Shown: positions 44,827 through 54,228 of the stretch, one piece after another
How positions within the stretch are numbered: the first letter of the stretch is position 1
Layout of the letters: each line of letters opens with the position of its first letter
Assembly: GCF_028869115.1 (NCBI RefSeq)
Contig: NZ_CP079800.1
Location: 2,703,501-2,767,500, forward strand
Source: Pseudemcibacter aquimaris
GTDB taxonomy: Bacteria > Pseudomonadota > Alphaproteobacteria > Sphingomonadales > Emcibacteraceae
Length of the DNA: 64,000 nucleotides
Direction of reading: 5' to 3'
The notes under the pieces: generated by a model
Databases searched by the model: none
What the model was told of the DNA's origin: nothing
What the model saw: the letters and a program-made list of their open reading frames with translations, nothing else
Made by a program: the position numbers and the translations under genes

Positions 44827-45093
44827 TTATTCGCTATCAAGCGGCGACGTGCTTAACGAGCCGTTCCCTGATTTGGTAATTTTCTCAATACGGGCTGTGG
44901 CATCTTTCAACTTTGCTTCACAGTGCGCTTTAAGCTGTGTACCGCGTGTATAAATATCAATGGATTTTTCAAGCGAAACCTGTCCACTTTCAAGGTTTCT
45001 TACAATTTCTTCCAAGGCACCTAATGCCTCTTCAAATTCCATAGATTTAATATCTTCAGGAATATCAACTGCTTCATTTCCGTCTGCTGTCAA
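44827..45093 (-). CDS. xseB: Exodeoxyribonuclease VII small subunit
   Basis: The 88-residue protein carries the XseB pattern MEFEEALGALEEIVRNLESG, then VSLEKSIDIYTRGTQLKAHCE and LKDATARIEKI. With XseA it forms exonuclease VII, which degrades single-stranded DNA. The start is TTG, supported by GGGAG upstream. The large subunit gene is not in the window, as is common. It sits between the HDAC-like gene (50 bases upstream) and ispA (2 bases downstream). Confidence 0.95.
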   Translation of the reverse strand: MTADGNEAVDIPEDIKSMEFEEALGALEEIVRNLESGQVSLEKSIDIYTRGTQLKAHCEAKLKDATARIEKITKSGNGSLSTSPLDSE

Positions 45094-45143
45094 AATCTGC
45101 TCCCGCTCTTTCTTGAATCAATTTCACCCTTATAGCGGAAAAG

Positions 45144-46061
45144 CTAGTCCCCCATCAATGCAGAAACGTGCTTCTTTGCACATTCCCCAAGGATCGCAAG
45201 ATTATACCCGCCTTCTAATGTGGAAATAATTCTGCCATTTGAATGTTTATCAGCAATTTTCATAATTTCTTTAGTGACCCAGTAATAATCATCCTCATCT
45301 AAATTAAGATCCGCAAGCGGATCCATCATATGGGCATCAAACCCCGCAGAAATAATGATTAAATCCGGTTTAAACTGATCCAGTTCCGGCAATATTCGCG
45401 CTTCATAAGCGCGCCTGAATGCATTGCTGCCACTTCCTGCCGCAAGCGGTACATTCACAATAACCCCTTTGCCAAAATCATGAAGATGCCCTGTTCCTGG
45501 ATAAAGCGGGGATTGATGGGTTGATCCATAAAAAAGACGTGATGTATTTTCAGCAACCGTCTGGGTTCCATTGCCATGATGAACATCAAAATCAATGATC
45601 GCCACGCGGTGACAAAAATGAGTATTCCTCGCGTATAATGCCCCAATGGCAGCCGCGTTATATAAACAAAACCCCATGGCGACATCCGGTTCCGCATGAT
45701 GACCCGGCGGTCTTACCGCACAAAAGGCATTGTCCGCATCCCCTGCCATAACCATATCGATTGCTTGACATACCGCCCCCGCTGCTTTTAATGCAGCCTT
45801 TTCCGAACCGGATGAAAGATAAGTATCACCGTCGATATAAGCATTACCCGTATCCGGGATATTATTTTTAATTTTGTCGATATGATCCCTGCCATGAACC
45901 AAGCGTATCTGTTCTTCTGTGGCGTCCTCGGCATTTATTTTTTTAAGATCAAAACCTTCCAGTGCAGCCAGAACAACAGAAAGCCGCTCTGCACATTCTG
46001 GGTGACCCAGTGGCGATACATGATCAAGGCAGTCATAATGCGTAAAAAGCGCGGTTGTCAT
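45144..46061 (-). CDS. Histone deacetylase-family amidohydrolase
   Basis: The 305-residue zinc enzyme has the arginase/deacetylase fold with RPPGHHAEPDVAMGFCLYN (His121, His122), IIDFDVHHGNGTQTV (Zn ligands Asp159 and His161) and IISAGFDAHMMDPLADL (third ligand Asp242). All catalytic residues are present. Bacterial relatives deacetylate acetylpolyamines or acetyl-lysine-type substrates. The start overlaps the fadD-like stop by four bases (ATGA). The location ahead of xseB-ispA-dxs is conserved in many Alphaproteobacteria, but the physiological substrate is unknown. Confidence 0.94.
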   Translation of the reverse strand: MTTALFTHYDCLDHVSPLGHPECAERLSVVLAALEGFDLKKINAEDATEEQIRLVHGRDHIDKIKNNIPDTGNAYIDGDTYLSSGSEKAALKAAGAVCQAIDMVMAGDADNAFCAVRPPGHHAEPDVAMGFCLYNAAAIGALYARNTHFCHRVAIIDFDVHHGNGTQTVAENTSRLFYGSTHQSPLYPGTGHLHDFGKGVIVNVPLAAGSGSNAFRRAYEARILPELDQFKPDLIIISAGFDAHMMDPLADLNLDEDDYYWVTKEIMKIADKHSNGRIISTLEGGYNLAILGECAKKHVSALMGD

Positions 46062-47752
46062 TTTGCGGCCTTGGCGGCTTCGTATTTTTCTTTTTCTTCC
46101 TGAACCAATTCTTTTTTCGATAATTTACCAATCATCGTTTTCGGAAGTTCATCACGGAATTCGATCTGTGAGGGACGTTCATGTTTACCGATTTTCGGTT
46201 TGATAAATGCCATTAATTCGTCCTCTGTGATTGGGTTTTCTGTCACTTTTAATTTGACGAAGGCCTTTGGCGTTTCTCCAAGGTAATCATCGGGGATACC
46301 AATCACGGTGACTTCTTCGACCGATGGGTGATCATTAATGGCTTCTTCGATGGTGCGTGGGAACACGTTAAACCCGCCGACAAGGATCAAATCCTTATCC
46401 CGATCCAAGATATAGGTAAAACCATTTTCATCCATTTTACCCACATCACCAGTGCGCAAAATATCACCAATCATCACATTATCTGTGGCATCCTGACGTT
46501 TCCAATATCCCTTCATCACCTGTGGGCCGCGCACGCAAATTTCACCGACTTCCCCAACCGGAAGGGGAGTTCCCATATTTTCACGGTCCATTATGAATAC
46601 TTCTGTCGCCGCCAGTGGAAAACCAATGGAACCGGGAATGCTGCCGCCACCCATGGGGCTGGCGTGTGTTACGGGGGATGCTTCGGTTAAGCCGTACCCT
46701 TCCGTAATTTCGAGGCCGAAACGATCCTTATAAAGATTCCATAAATCAACAGGAAGCGGTGCACCGCCCGACATTGCCATTTTGATATTTCCAATACCGA
46801 TCTTATCAGCATCCTTATGATTGGCGAGTGCTGTATACATGGTCGGTACGCCGGAAAAGAGCGTGATATTTTCTTTGGTTAACAGTTTCACCGCATCTTC
46901 CAATTCAAATTTCGGCACAATCACGATACGCGCCCCGACTTTTAAGCCCATATTCAGCACAACCGTAAGCGCAAAAATATGGAAAAACGGCAGAAAGGCG
47001 GCCACATTTTCAGTGCCGAATTCAAGCATTTGCGGCCATACTTCAAGCTGTCGCATATTCACATAAAGATTAGTATGGGTGAGCATCGCGCCCTTCGGCA
47101 CGCCCGTCGTCCCACCGGTATATTGCAACACGGCAACATCATCATCCGGATTAATTTCGACATCTTTACTGTTTCCAGAATTTTCAAATAACGCATTATA
47201 ATCAACGTATGTTTCGTCCTTAATCACACTCGCAATAGCACTGCGTTTAAACAGTTTAAAAAGAATGTTTTTGGGAAAAGGCAGCGTTTCTGAAAAATTC
47301 GCAACAATCAGTTTTTTAATACGCGTCTGATCGACAACACGTTTCATCTTGGCATAAAGCGCATCCAGATCAAGCGTCACCATGATATCCGTTTCGGAAT
47401 CTTCGACCTGATAAAGAAGCTCACTTTCAGAATAAAGCGGGCTATAATTCACGATCGTGCCGCCAATTTTTGCCACCGCAAAAAAGACAACGATGAATTG
47501 CGGGCAATTAGGTAAGAAAAGACCGACTTTTATACCCTTTTCAACACCCATGTCCTGTAATGCCTTGGCACATTTTTCGATTTTGCCCTGAAGATCACCA
47601 TAGGTGCAGGTTTTACCTAGAAAATCCAAAGCAATATTATTAGGAACTTTTGGCGCGGTTTCATCAATAAGCGAATAAAGCGGTTTGCCAGTAAATTTCT
47701 GATCCCACTTAACGTGTTTTGGATAACTTTTTAACCACGGATGATCGCTCAT
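46058..47752 (-). CDS. fadD: Long-chain fatty acid-CoA ligase (AMP-forming)
   Basis: The 564-residue acyl-activating enzyme shows the AMP-binding motif QYTGGTTGVPKGAMLTH, EGYGLTEASPV, GDVGKMDENGF, DRDKDLILVGGFNVFPRTIEE and the C-terminal catalytic Lys region PKTMIGKLSKKEL. This set and the length fit FadD, which activates fatty acids with ATP and CoA at the membrane. The acyl-CoA dehydrogenase gene lies 22 bases upstream on the same strand, so the two give activation and first oxidation of fatty acids. An N-terminal SDHPWLKSYPKHVKWDQ stretch is typical of the family. Confidence 0.94.
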   Translation of the reverse strand: MSDHPWLKSYPKHVKWDQKFTGKPLYSLIDETAPKVPNNIALDFLGKTCTYGDLQGKIEKCAKALQDMGVEKGIKVGLFLPNCPQFIVVFFAVAKIGGTIVNYSPLYSESELLYQVEDSETDIMVTLDLDALYAKMKRVVDQTRIKKLIVANFSETLPFPKNILFKLFKRSAIASVIKDETYVDYNALFENSGNSKDVEINPDDDVAVLQYTGGTTGVPKGAMLTHTNLYVNMRQLEVWPQMLEFGTENVAAFLPFFHIFALTVVLNMGLKVGARIVIVPKFELEDAVKLLTKENITLFSGVPTMYTALANHKDADKIGIGNIKMAMSGGAPLPVDLWNLYKDRFGLEITEGYGLTEASPVTHASPMGGGSIPGSIGFPLAATEVFIMDRENMGTPLPVGEVGEICVRGPQVMKGYWKRQDATDNVMIGDILRTGDVGKMDENGFTYILDRDKDLILVGGFNVFPRTIEEAINDHPSVEEVTVIGIPDDYLGETPKAFVKLKVTENPITEDELMAFIKPKIGKHERPSQIEFRDELPKTMIGKLSKKELVQEEKEKYEAAKAAK

Positions 47753-47774
47753 ATTTATTTTCCCTTATATTTTT

Positions 47775-49562
47775 TTATGCCATGTTATTTTTATCAATTG
47801 CGTAGAATAATTCGTCACCGGCTTTAATGGCTTCCGCCAGCCCAAGAACGGTTGGTACGATTTGTTCTGCATAAAATCTTGATGTGTTTATTTTTGCGTA
47901 TAAGAAATCTTGGTCGCTGTCACCGCTATCCAATCTCTTGCGCGCAGCCACCGCCCCTTTTGCCAATAAATAACAGCCGACAGTCACACTTAACATTCTT
48001 AAATACGGTACTGACCCCGCCATGGTATTGCATATATTTTGGTTATGCTGGCTTAATAGCCATTCTGCACAATCCCTTGAAAGAATTGCCACTTTGCCAA
48101 GATTTCTTTTTATTGATGCAAATTCATCTGTTTCCGGCAATTCACCAACAAACGCATCAATTTCATCATGTAACGCCCGCCAATGAACACCATTATCAAT
48201 AGCAAGCTTCCGACCCGTAAGATCCATTGCCTGAATACCGTTGGTTCCTTCATAAATCGCATTAATGCGGGCATCGCGGTACACTTGGGCAATGCCGGTT
48301 TCTTCGATATAGCCCATCCCGCCAAAAACCTGCATCGCGAGTGAAGAATTTTCAATACCAAGATCAGAACCATATGCCTTGGAAAGTGGTGTTAATAGAT
48401 CCGCTAAACCATTATATTTTGCAGCGGTTTCCTTATCCGGATGATGTTTGGCCATATCAATCGATTTCGCGTTTAATAGCGCGATTGATCTTACCGCTTC
48501 TGTGGTTGATTTCATCGTCATCAACATGCGCCTGACATCAGGGTGTTCAATGATCGGTGATTTATCACGGGTTTTAAGGGATAGGCCCTGCACCCTTTCG
48601 CTCGCATATTCAAGCGCCATTTGATAGGCCCGTTCTGAACAGGCTACCCCTTGTGAACCCACGGCAAGACGCGCATCATTCATCATGGTGAACATGGCCA
48701 TCATACCACGATTTTCCTCACCGATCAGGTAACCAACACAGCCATCATTATCCCCAAATGACATTGTACAAGTCGGGCTGCCATGAATACCCATTTTATG
48801 TTCCAGTGACACGCAGGTCAGCTCGTTTCGTTTGCCAATGGAACCATCATCATTCACCAAATATTTCGGCACGATAAATAAACTGATCCCCTTGGTACCC
48901 GCTGGCGCATCAGGAAGACGGGCGAGCACCATATGAATGATATTTTCCGCCATATCATGTTCGCCATACGTGATGAATATTTTTTGCCCCTTAATCAGAT
49001 AAGTACCGTCATCCTGCTTTTCAGCTTTTGACCGTAATGCCCCGACATCAGAGCCCGCATTAGGTTCCGTCAGGTTCATAGTACCCGTCCATTCCCCCGT
49101 AATGAGCTTTTCCAGATACGTATTTTTCTGTTCATCCGTACCGTGGCTGTCAATCGCCAAAATCGCGCTGGATGTCAAAACCGGACATAAACTAAAGGCC
49201 GTATTGGCGCCCTCAACCATTTCCACAATCGGAAGCCCGAGGACATGTGGCAATCCCTGCCCCCCATATTCCGGGTTTGCGGTAATGCCGTTCCAACCCA
49301 TTTCACAATATTGATGATAGGCTTCTTTAAATCCTGGTGATGTTGTGACCTCACCATCCTTTACGGTTGCGGGATGTTCATCACCCGCACGGTATGTCGG
49401 CGATAATACTTCGCCCGCGAATTTTGCCCCTTCATGTAAAATGGCTTCAATCAGATCATTGTCGGTATCTTGAAATTTTTCCAATGCCGTGACCTCGGAT
49501 ATTCCGATGACCTCATCCAGAGTGAATTTTATTTCTTTTACCGGGGCTTTATATTCGGACAT
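47775..49562 (-). CDS. Acyl-CoA dehydrogenase (large, 595 aa)
   Basis: This FAD enzyme introduces the trans-2 double bond in fatty acyl-CoA. It shows MNLTEPNAGSDVGALRSKAE, FITYGEHDMAENIIHMVLAR, MFTMMNDARLAVGSQGVA and the flavin/catalytic region AQVYRDARINAIYEGTNGIQ, in which the Glu of YEGT is the expected base. At about 600 residues with a helical C-terminal extension it belongs to the large type. It is transcribed ahead of fadD. It is divergent from the sua5-like gene, with 93 bases between. Confidence 0.93.
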   Translation of the reverse strand: MSEYKAPVKEIKFTLDEVIGISEVTALEKFQDTDNDLIEAILHEGAKFAGEVLSPTYRAGDEHPATVKDGEVTTSPGFKEAYHQYCEMGWNGITANPEYGGQGLPHVLGLPIVEMVEGANTAFSLCPVLTSSAILAIDSHGTDEQKNTYLEKLITGEWTGTMNLTEPNAGSDVGALRSKAEKQDDGTYLIKGQKIFITYGEHDMAENIIHMVLARLPDAPAGTKGISLFIVPKYLVNDDGSIGKRNELTCVSLEHKMGIHGSPTCTMSFGDNDGCVGYLIGEENRGMMAMFTMMNDARLAVGSQGVACSERAYQMALEYASERVQGLSLKTRDKSPIIEHPDVRRMLMTMKSTTEAVRSIALLNAKSIDMAKHHPDKETAAKYNGLADLLTPLSKAYGSDLGIENSSLAMQVFGGMGYIEETGIAQVYRDARINAIYEGTNGIQAMDLTGRKLAIDNGVHWRALHDEIDAFVGELPETDEFASIKRNLGKVAILSRDCAEWLLSQHNQNICNTMAGSVPYLRMLSVTVGCYLLAKGAVAARKRLDSGDSDQDFLYAKINTSRFYAEQIVPTVLGLAEAIKAGDELFYAIDKNNMA

Positions 49563-49655
49563 AATATTCTTCTCTATTGTTGATACTGACTTGTTATGTC
49601 ATGCTTTTACAATTATAGAACAGTATTAAAACCAACTTTTCAAGCATATTGTATC

Positions 49656-50618
49656 ATGACGAACAAGAACCGCATACAGAAACCCGATAGCGACAGTATT
49701 AGAAGTGCTGCCGACTTATTGCGGGATGGAAATATCGTTTCTTTTCCAACCGAAACTGTATACGGGCTTGGTGCAGATGCGAAAAACGGTAAAGCAGTTG
49801 CAAAAATTTTTGCGGCAAAGAACAGACCCGATTTTAATCCGTTGATTGTTCATTTACCTGATCCATCAGCCGCTGAAAATTACGTACATATGAATGACGT
49901 TGCCAAGAAACTCGCGTCAGCCTTTTGGCCGGGACCTTTTACAATGGTCCTACCGTTAAATGAGGAAAGTGGTATTTCTGATTTGATCACGGCGGGGCTT
50001 GATACTGTTGCCATTCGCGTACCGGCCAATGAAGTTGCCCATCAATTACTGAAAGAATTTGATGGCCCTATTGCCGCACCAAGCGCCAACAAATCCGGAC
50101 ACATCAGCCCGACAACAGCTAACCATGTGGATGGTGAATTTGGTGATGAACTTGAAATAATTATTGATGGCGGTCCTTGCAATAAGGGCATTGAAAGCAC
50201 AATCATCCAGATCACAGATCATGATGTGGTTTTATTACGCCCTGGATCGATCACACCAGAAGATATTAAAAATAAAACCGGTATTGATGTGATTTCGAGC
50301 TTAACACCAACCGATAATCCGGTCGCGCCCGGGCAATTAAAAAGCCATTATGCACCGAATGCAAAAGTACGGTTAAATGCCACAGGGCCAAATGATGGCG
50401 AGGCATTCCTTGCTTTTGGTGAAACGGCCCATCACGAAAATATGTTAAACCTAAGCCCTACTGGTGATCTTGAGGAAGCAGCCTCAAATCTGTTTTCCAT
50501 GATGCGTGAATTGGATGATTTGGAATTAAAAACAATTGCGGTTTCTCCAATTCCACAAAATGGACTTGGAATTGCCATTAATGATAGATTATCCCGTGCC
50601 GCCGCACCAAAGGAATAA
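49656..50618 (+). CDS. L-threonylcarbamoyladenylate synthase, Sua5 type
   Basis: The protein makes threonylcarbamoyl-AMP for the t6A modification of ANN-decoding tRNAs. The YrdC/TsaC domain is visible as IVSFPTETVYGLGADA, KIFAAKNRPDFNPLIVH, WPGPFTMVLP and PIAAPSANKSGHISPT. A C-terminal Sua5 domain follows with APGQLKSHYAPNAKVRLN. This makes 320 residues from the ATG at 49656, which I prefer over an earlier ATG because similarity begins there, although the ribosome site is weak. It heads a run with the FAD oxidase and the molybdopterin oxidoreductase. Confidence 0.93.
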   Translation: MTNKNRIQKPDSDSIRSAADLLRDGNIVSFPTETVYGLGADAKNGKAVAKIFAAKNRPDFNPLIVHLPDPSAAENYVHMNDVAKKLASAFWPGPFTMVLPLNEESGISDLITAGLDTVAIRVPANEVAHQLLKEFDGPIAAPSANKSGHISPTTANHVDGEFGDELEIIIDGGPCNKGIESTIIQITDHDVVLLRPGSITPEDIKNKTGIDVISSLTPTDNPVAPGQLKSHYAPNAKVRLNATGPNDGEAFLAFGETAHHENMLNLSPTGDLEEAASNLFSMMRELDDLELKTIAVSPIPQNGLGIAINDRLSRAAAPKE

Positions 50619-50621
50619 AAA

Positions 50622-52049
50622 TTGACAATTGATAAAACCCATATTGATGCCTTAATAAAAATCGCTGGTGATAAAGGATACACAATTGATCCTAAAAGCA
50701 TTAAACCACATACCGAAGAACCGCGCGGCAAATTTTTCGGTAAGACGTTACTGGTTTTATACCCGGATAGCACCGAAATGGTCAGTGATCTGGTCAAATA
50801 TTGTTACCAGCACAACATTAAAATTGTCCCACAAGGCGGCATCACTGGCCTTGTTGGCGGTACGATTCCCGACCAGTCCGGCAATGAAGTTGTCATCAGT
50901 TTAAAACGAATGAACAAGGTTCGTGAAAAAGATTTGCTGAATAATACCATGACACTTGAAAGCGGTGTCATTTTATCAGATGCCCATGATATCGCCGCGA
51001 GCATGAACGCTATCATGCCGATGCACATCGCATCCGAAGGGTCCGCCATGATCGGTGGTAATATTTCATCCAATGCAGGTGGTATCAACGTCCTTAGATA
51101 CGGCAATATGCGTGAATTCGTCTTGGGGTTAGAGGTCGTACTACCAAATGGTGATATCTGGAATGGCTTAACAGGCTTAAGAAAAGATAACACTGGCTAT
51201 GATTTAAAGCAGCTGTTTATTGGCGCCGAAGGAACGCTGGGCATCATCACGGCTGCCACATTAAAAATTTATCCGGATCATAAACAGAAAAACACATCAT
51301 TTGTTGCCATACCCGATCCGGATGCCGCCGTAACATTATTATCACTTGCCCGTGAAGTTAGTGGCGACAGCCTAATCGCATTTGAAATATTGCCGCGTAT
51401 TGGCCTTGATTTCACAATTGAACATATGTCCGGATGCCGTGAGCCACTAGAAGCTAAATATGATTGGTACATGATCATGGAATGCGCAACATCGCTTTCA
51501 TCAGATTTGCTGGACCTTGAAACGGTAATGGAACGCATTCTTGAAACAGCCATGGAACAGGGCCTTGTTCTGGATGGTGTCGTGCCAAAGAATGAAAAAG
51601 AAGCACGTGAACTTTGGAACCTACGAGAATTTATGTCGGAAGCACAAAAATTTGAAGGCGGCAGCATCAAACATGATGTTGCAGTACCCGTTTCCAAAAT
51701 TCCGGAATTCCTTGAAAAGGGAACAGAACTTGTAAAGGCGGAAATTCCCGGCATTCGTCCTGTGCCATTCGGTCATATTGGTGACGGTAATATTCATTTC
51801 AACCTTTCACAGCCAACCGACATGGAAAAATCCGAATATCTTGCAAAATGGGAAGATATTAATCACAAGGTTCATGAACTTGTGGTGTCATTGGGTGGCA
51901 GCATCAGCGCCGAACACGGCATCGGAACGCTTAAGGCAGATGAACTTGCCCATTTCAAACCGGATGTGGATTTAAACACAATGAAATCAATCAAAGATGC
52001 GCTTGATCCAAAAAACATCATGAACCCGGGCCGGATTTTAAAGGTATAA
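50622..52049 (+). CDS. FAD-linked oxidase of the GlcD/D-2-hydroxyacid dehydrogenase family
   Basis: The 475-residue flavoprotein has an FAD_binding_4 domain (VPQGGITGLVGGTIPDQSGN, SEGSAMIGGNISSNAGGINVLRYGN) and an FAD-oxidase C-terminal domain with GHIGDGNIHFNLSQP and SAEHGIGTLK. The family includes glycolate oxidase GlcD, D-lactate dehydrogenase and D-2-hydroxyglutarate dehydrogenase, which oxidise 2-hydroxy acids and pass electrons to a carrier. The length and the RPVPFGHIGDGN motif fit the D-2-hydroxyglutarate/D-lactate branch best. The start is TTG with AAGGA six bases upstream, three bases after the previous stop. Confidence 0.9.
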   Translation: MTIDKTHIDALIKIAGDKGYTIDPKSIKPHTEEPRGKFFGKTLLVLYPDSTEMVSDLVKYCYQHNIKIVPQGGITGLVGGTIPDQSGNEVVISLKRMNKVREKDLLNNTMTLESGVILSDAHDIAASMNAIMPMHIASEGSAMIGGNISSNAGGINVLRYGNMREFVLGLEVVLPNGDIWNGLTGLRKDNTGYDLKQLFIGAEGTLGIITAATLKIYPDHKQKNTSFVAIPDPDAAVTLLSLAREVSGDSLIAFEILPRIGLDFTIEHMSGCREPLEAKYDWYMIMECATSLSSDLLDLETVMERILETAMEQGLVLDGVVPKNEKEARELWNLREFMSEAQKFEGGSIKHDVAVPVSKIPEFLEKGTELVKAEIPGIRPVPFGHIGDGNIHFNLSQPTDMEKSEYLAKWEDINHKVHELVVSLGGSISAEHGIGTLKADELAHFKPDVDLNTMKSIKDALDPKNIMNPGRILKV

Positions 52050-52052
52050 TCA

Positions 52053-54107
52053 ATGACTGAAATCGCATATTCAACCTGTCCTCACGATTGCCCGTCCACA
52101 TGTTCACTTGAAGTGGAAAAAATCGATGGCCAAACCATTGGTCGTTTAAGCGGTTCTGAACAAAATACCTATACCGCGGGGGTAATCTGCGCCAAGGTCG
52201 CACGATATGCGGAACGGACCCATCACTCGGAAAGATTAACCAAACCGTTAAAACGTGTTGGCCCAAAGGGATCCGGTGAATTTGAAGAAATCACGTGGGA
52301 AGAAGCGCTAGACATAACCGCGGATGCCTTTAAAAAAGCCGCTGACAAACACGGCGCTGAAACCGTTTGGCCTTATAATTATGGCGGCACAATGGGGCTT
52401 GTACAAAGTGCGGCGATGGAACGGCTGCGCCATGAAATGGGTTACAGCAACATGCGTGGCACAACATGCAGCGCGATTGTAAATGCAGGTTGGGTTGCGG
52501 GAACAGGCCGTAAAATCGGCCCAGATCCACGCGAAATGGCAGAAAGTGATCTGATTATCATTTGGGGCACCAATGCCGTATCCACACAAGTAAATGTCAT
52601 GACCCATGTGGCCCGCGCCAAGAAAAACAGGGGCGCCAAAGTCATCGTCGTTGACCCATATTTAAATCCAACCGCAAAATCAGCAGACCAGCATTTATGT
52701 TTAAACCCCGGCACCGATGGTGCGCTTGCCTGTGCGGTCATGCATGTTGCCTTCCGTGATGGATATGCGGATCAGGAATATATGGCCAAATTTGCTGACG
52801 TTCCGGATGAATTGGAAGAACACCTAAAAACACGTACCCCTGAATGGGCCGCTGAAATTACAGGGCTTGATGTTCAAGAAATCGAAAATTTTGCGGAAAG
52901 TTATTGCAAAACGGAACGCGCCTATATCCGACTTGGGTATGGATTATCCAGATGCCGAAATGGTGCCGTGAATGTTCATGCAGTCAGTTCGCTTGCAACT
53001 GTTACCGGTAAATGGCCAACCAAAGGCGCAGGCACTTATTTCAGCAGTAGTGATCTTTATCATTTTGATACATCTGTGATTGAAGCGCCGGAACTTAAGA
53101 AAAATGGCATCAGAACCATTGATCACCCACGCATCGGTGCAGCACTTACCGGCGATAAAAGCGATCTTGCGGGTGGGGCGCCAATTACCGCCATGATCGT
53201 ACAAGGCACAAACCCCATGTCCATCGCCCCCGATCAAAATAAAGTTCACAAAGGACTATCACGCGAAGATTTATTCCTTTGCGTCCATGAACAATTTATG
53301 ACCGAAACGGCCATGATGGCGGATATCGTTCTGCCGTGCACAACATTTCTCGAGCATGATGATATTTATAAAGCGGGCGGGCATACCTATATTGGTCTTG
53401 GCCCAAAAATCATTGACCCTGTTGGTGAAAGTAAACCGAACGATTATGTCATTAACGAACTGGCGAAAAGACTTGGTGCCACGCACCGTGCCTTTACCAT
53501 GACAACCAATGAAGTGATTGATGAAACACTTAGACTTTCCGGATATCCTGATCTTGAAAATATGACTGAAAACCACTGGCATGATTGTGAAGAAGGGTTT
53601 GACGGCCATCATTTTATGGATGGTTTCGGCTGGCTGGATGGCAAGTTCCGTTTTAAACCAGATTGGAAAGCAATCGGCGAGCGTGGTGATGAATTACCCG
53701 CATTACCCGATCATTGGGACGCAACCGATCCACGTGATGATGATCATCCGTTCAAATTGGTGACACCACCGGCACGTAATTTCTTAAATTCATCTTTCAA
53801 TAACACACCGTCATCATTAAAGCGTGAACGTGAGCCATCATTGATGATCCACCCTGATGATGCGGCGATGAGAAACATTAAAAATGGTGACCTTGTTATC
53901 ATTGGAAATAATCAGGGTGAGCTAAAAATAAAGGCGGAAATATTTGACGGCATCAATCCCGGCGTCCTGATTGTGGAAGGACTTTGGGCCAATAGCAAAC
54001 ATAATGGCGGAAAAGGCATCAATGTCTTAACCCATTCTGAAATTGCTGCCCCTGCTGGTGGCGCCGTTTATCATGACAGCGCCGTCTGGGTGAGAAAAAG
54101 TCCGTAA
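52053..54107 (+). CDS. Molybdopterin-dependent oxidoreductase (BisC/FdhF-like)
   Basis: The 684-residue enzyme binds a [4Fe-4S] cluster through Cys9, Cys13, Cys17 and Cys46 (STCPHDCPSTCSLEV, AGVICAKVA) and molybdopterin guanine dinucleotide in the following domains. Cys139 in MRGTTCSAIVNAG is the likely Mo ligand. GTNAVSTQVNVM and VIVVDPYLNPTAKSAD are cofactor-binding segments, and the end holds a molydop_binding domain. No Tat signal is present, so it is cytoplasmic. The substrate is unknown. It follows the flavin oxidase by three bases, suggesting one pathway or operon, though no cytochrome subunit is adjacent. Confidence 0.9.
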   Translation: MTEIAYSTCPHDCPSTCSLEVEKIDGQTIGRLSGSEQNTYTAGVICAKVARYAERTHHSERLTKPLKRVGPKGSGEFEEITWEEALDITADAFKKAADKHGAETVWPYNYGGTMGLVQSAAMERLRHEMGYSNMRGTTCSAIVNAGWVAGTGRKIGPDPREMAESDLIIIWGTNAVSTQVNVMTHVARAKKNRGAKVIVVDPYLNPTAKSADQHLCLNPGTDGALACAVMHVAFRDGYADQEYMAKFADVPDELEEHLKTRTPEWAAEITGLDVQEIENFAESYCKTERAYIRLGYGLSRCRNGAVNVHAVSSLATVTGKWPTKGAGTYFSSSDLYHFDTSVIEAPELKKNGIRTIDHPRIGAALTGDKSDLAGGAPITAMIVQGTNPMSIAPDQNKVHKGLSREDLFLCVHEQFMTETAMMADIVLPCTTFLEHDDIYKAGGHTYIGLGPKIIDPVGESKPNDYVINELAKRLGATHRAFTMTTNEVIDETLRLSGYPDLENMTENHWHDCEEGFDGHHFMDGFGWLDGKFRFKPDWKAIGERGDELPALPDHWDATDPRDDDHPFKLVTPPARNFLNSSFNNTPSSLKREREPSLMIHPDDAAMRNIKNGDLVIIGNNQGELKIKAEIFDGINPGVLIVEGLWANSKHNGGKGINVLTHSEIAAPAGGAVYHDSAVWVRKSP

Positions 54108-54155
54108 TTCTTAATTAAACTTCCGTGACAATAGAGAATATTTATCCGAGTCAAC

Positions 54156-54184
54156 TTGACTTTACCCATTGGTAAAGCTAGATT
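54156..54184 (+). promoter_or_regulatory. Promoter with palindromic operator upstream of the PQQ dehydrogenase
   Basis: TTGACT (54156-54161) and TAGATT (54179-54184) are separated by 17 bases. Inside the spacer lies the perfect palindrome CTTTACC-CATT-GGTAAAG (54160-54177), so a bound regulator would block RNA polymerase. The start codon is 45 bases further, behind GGAGG. The regulator is not identified. Confidence 0.6.
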
Positions 54185-54228
54185 TTTCCCTGTCTTTTGA
54201 CAAACCCATCTTTCTTGGAGGTAATATA

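Noticed and set aside
51278-51754. A 158-codon minus-strand frame inside the GlcD-like gene
   Set aside because: It has a Ser/Arg-rich composition typical of antisense frames and lies completely within a conserved gene.
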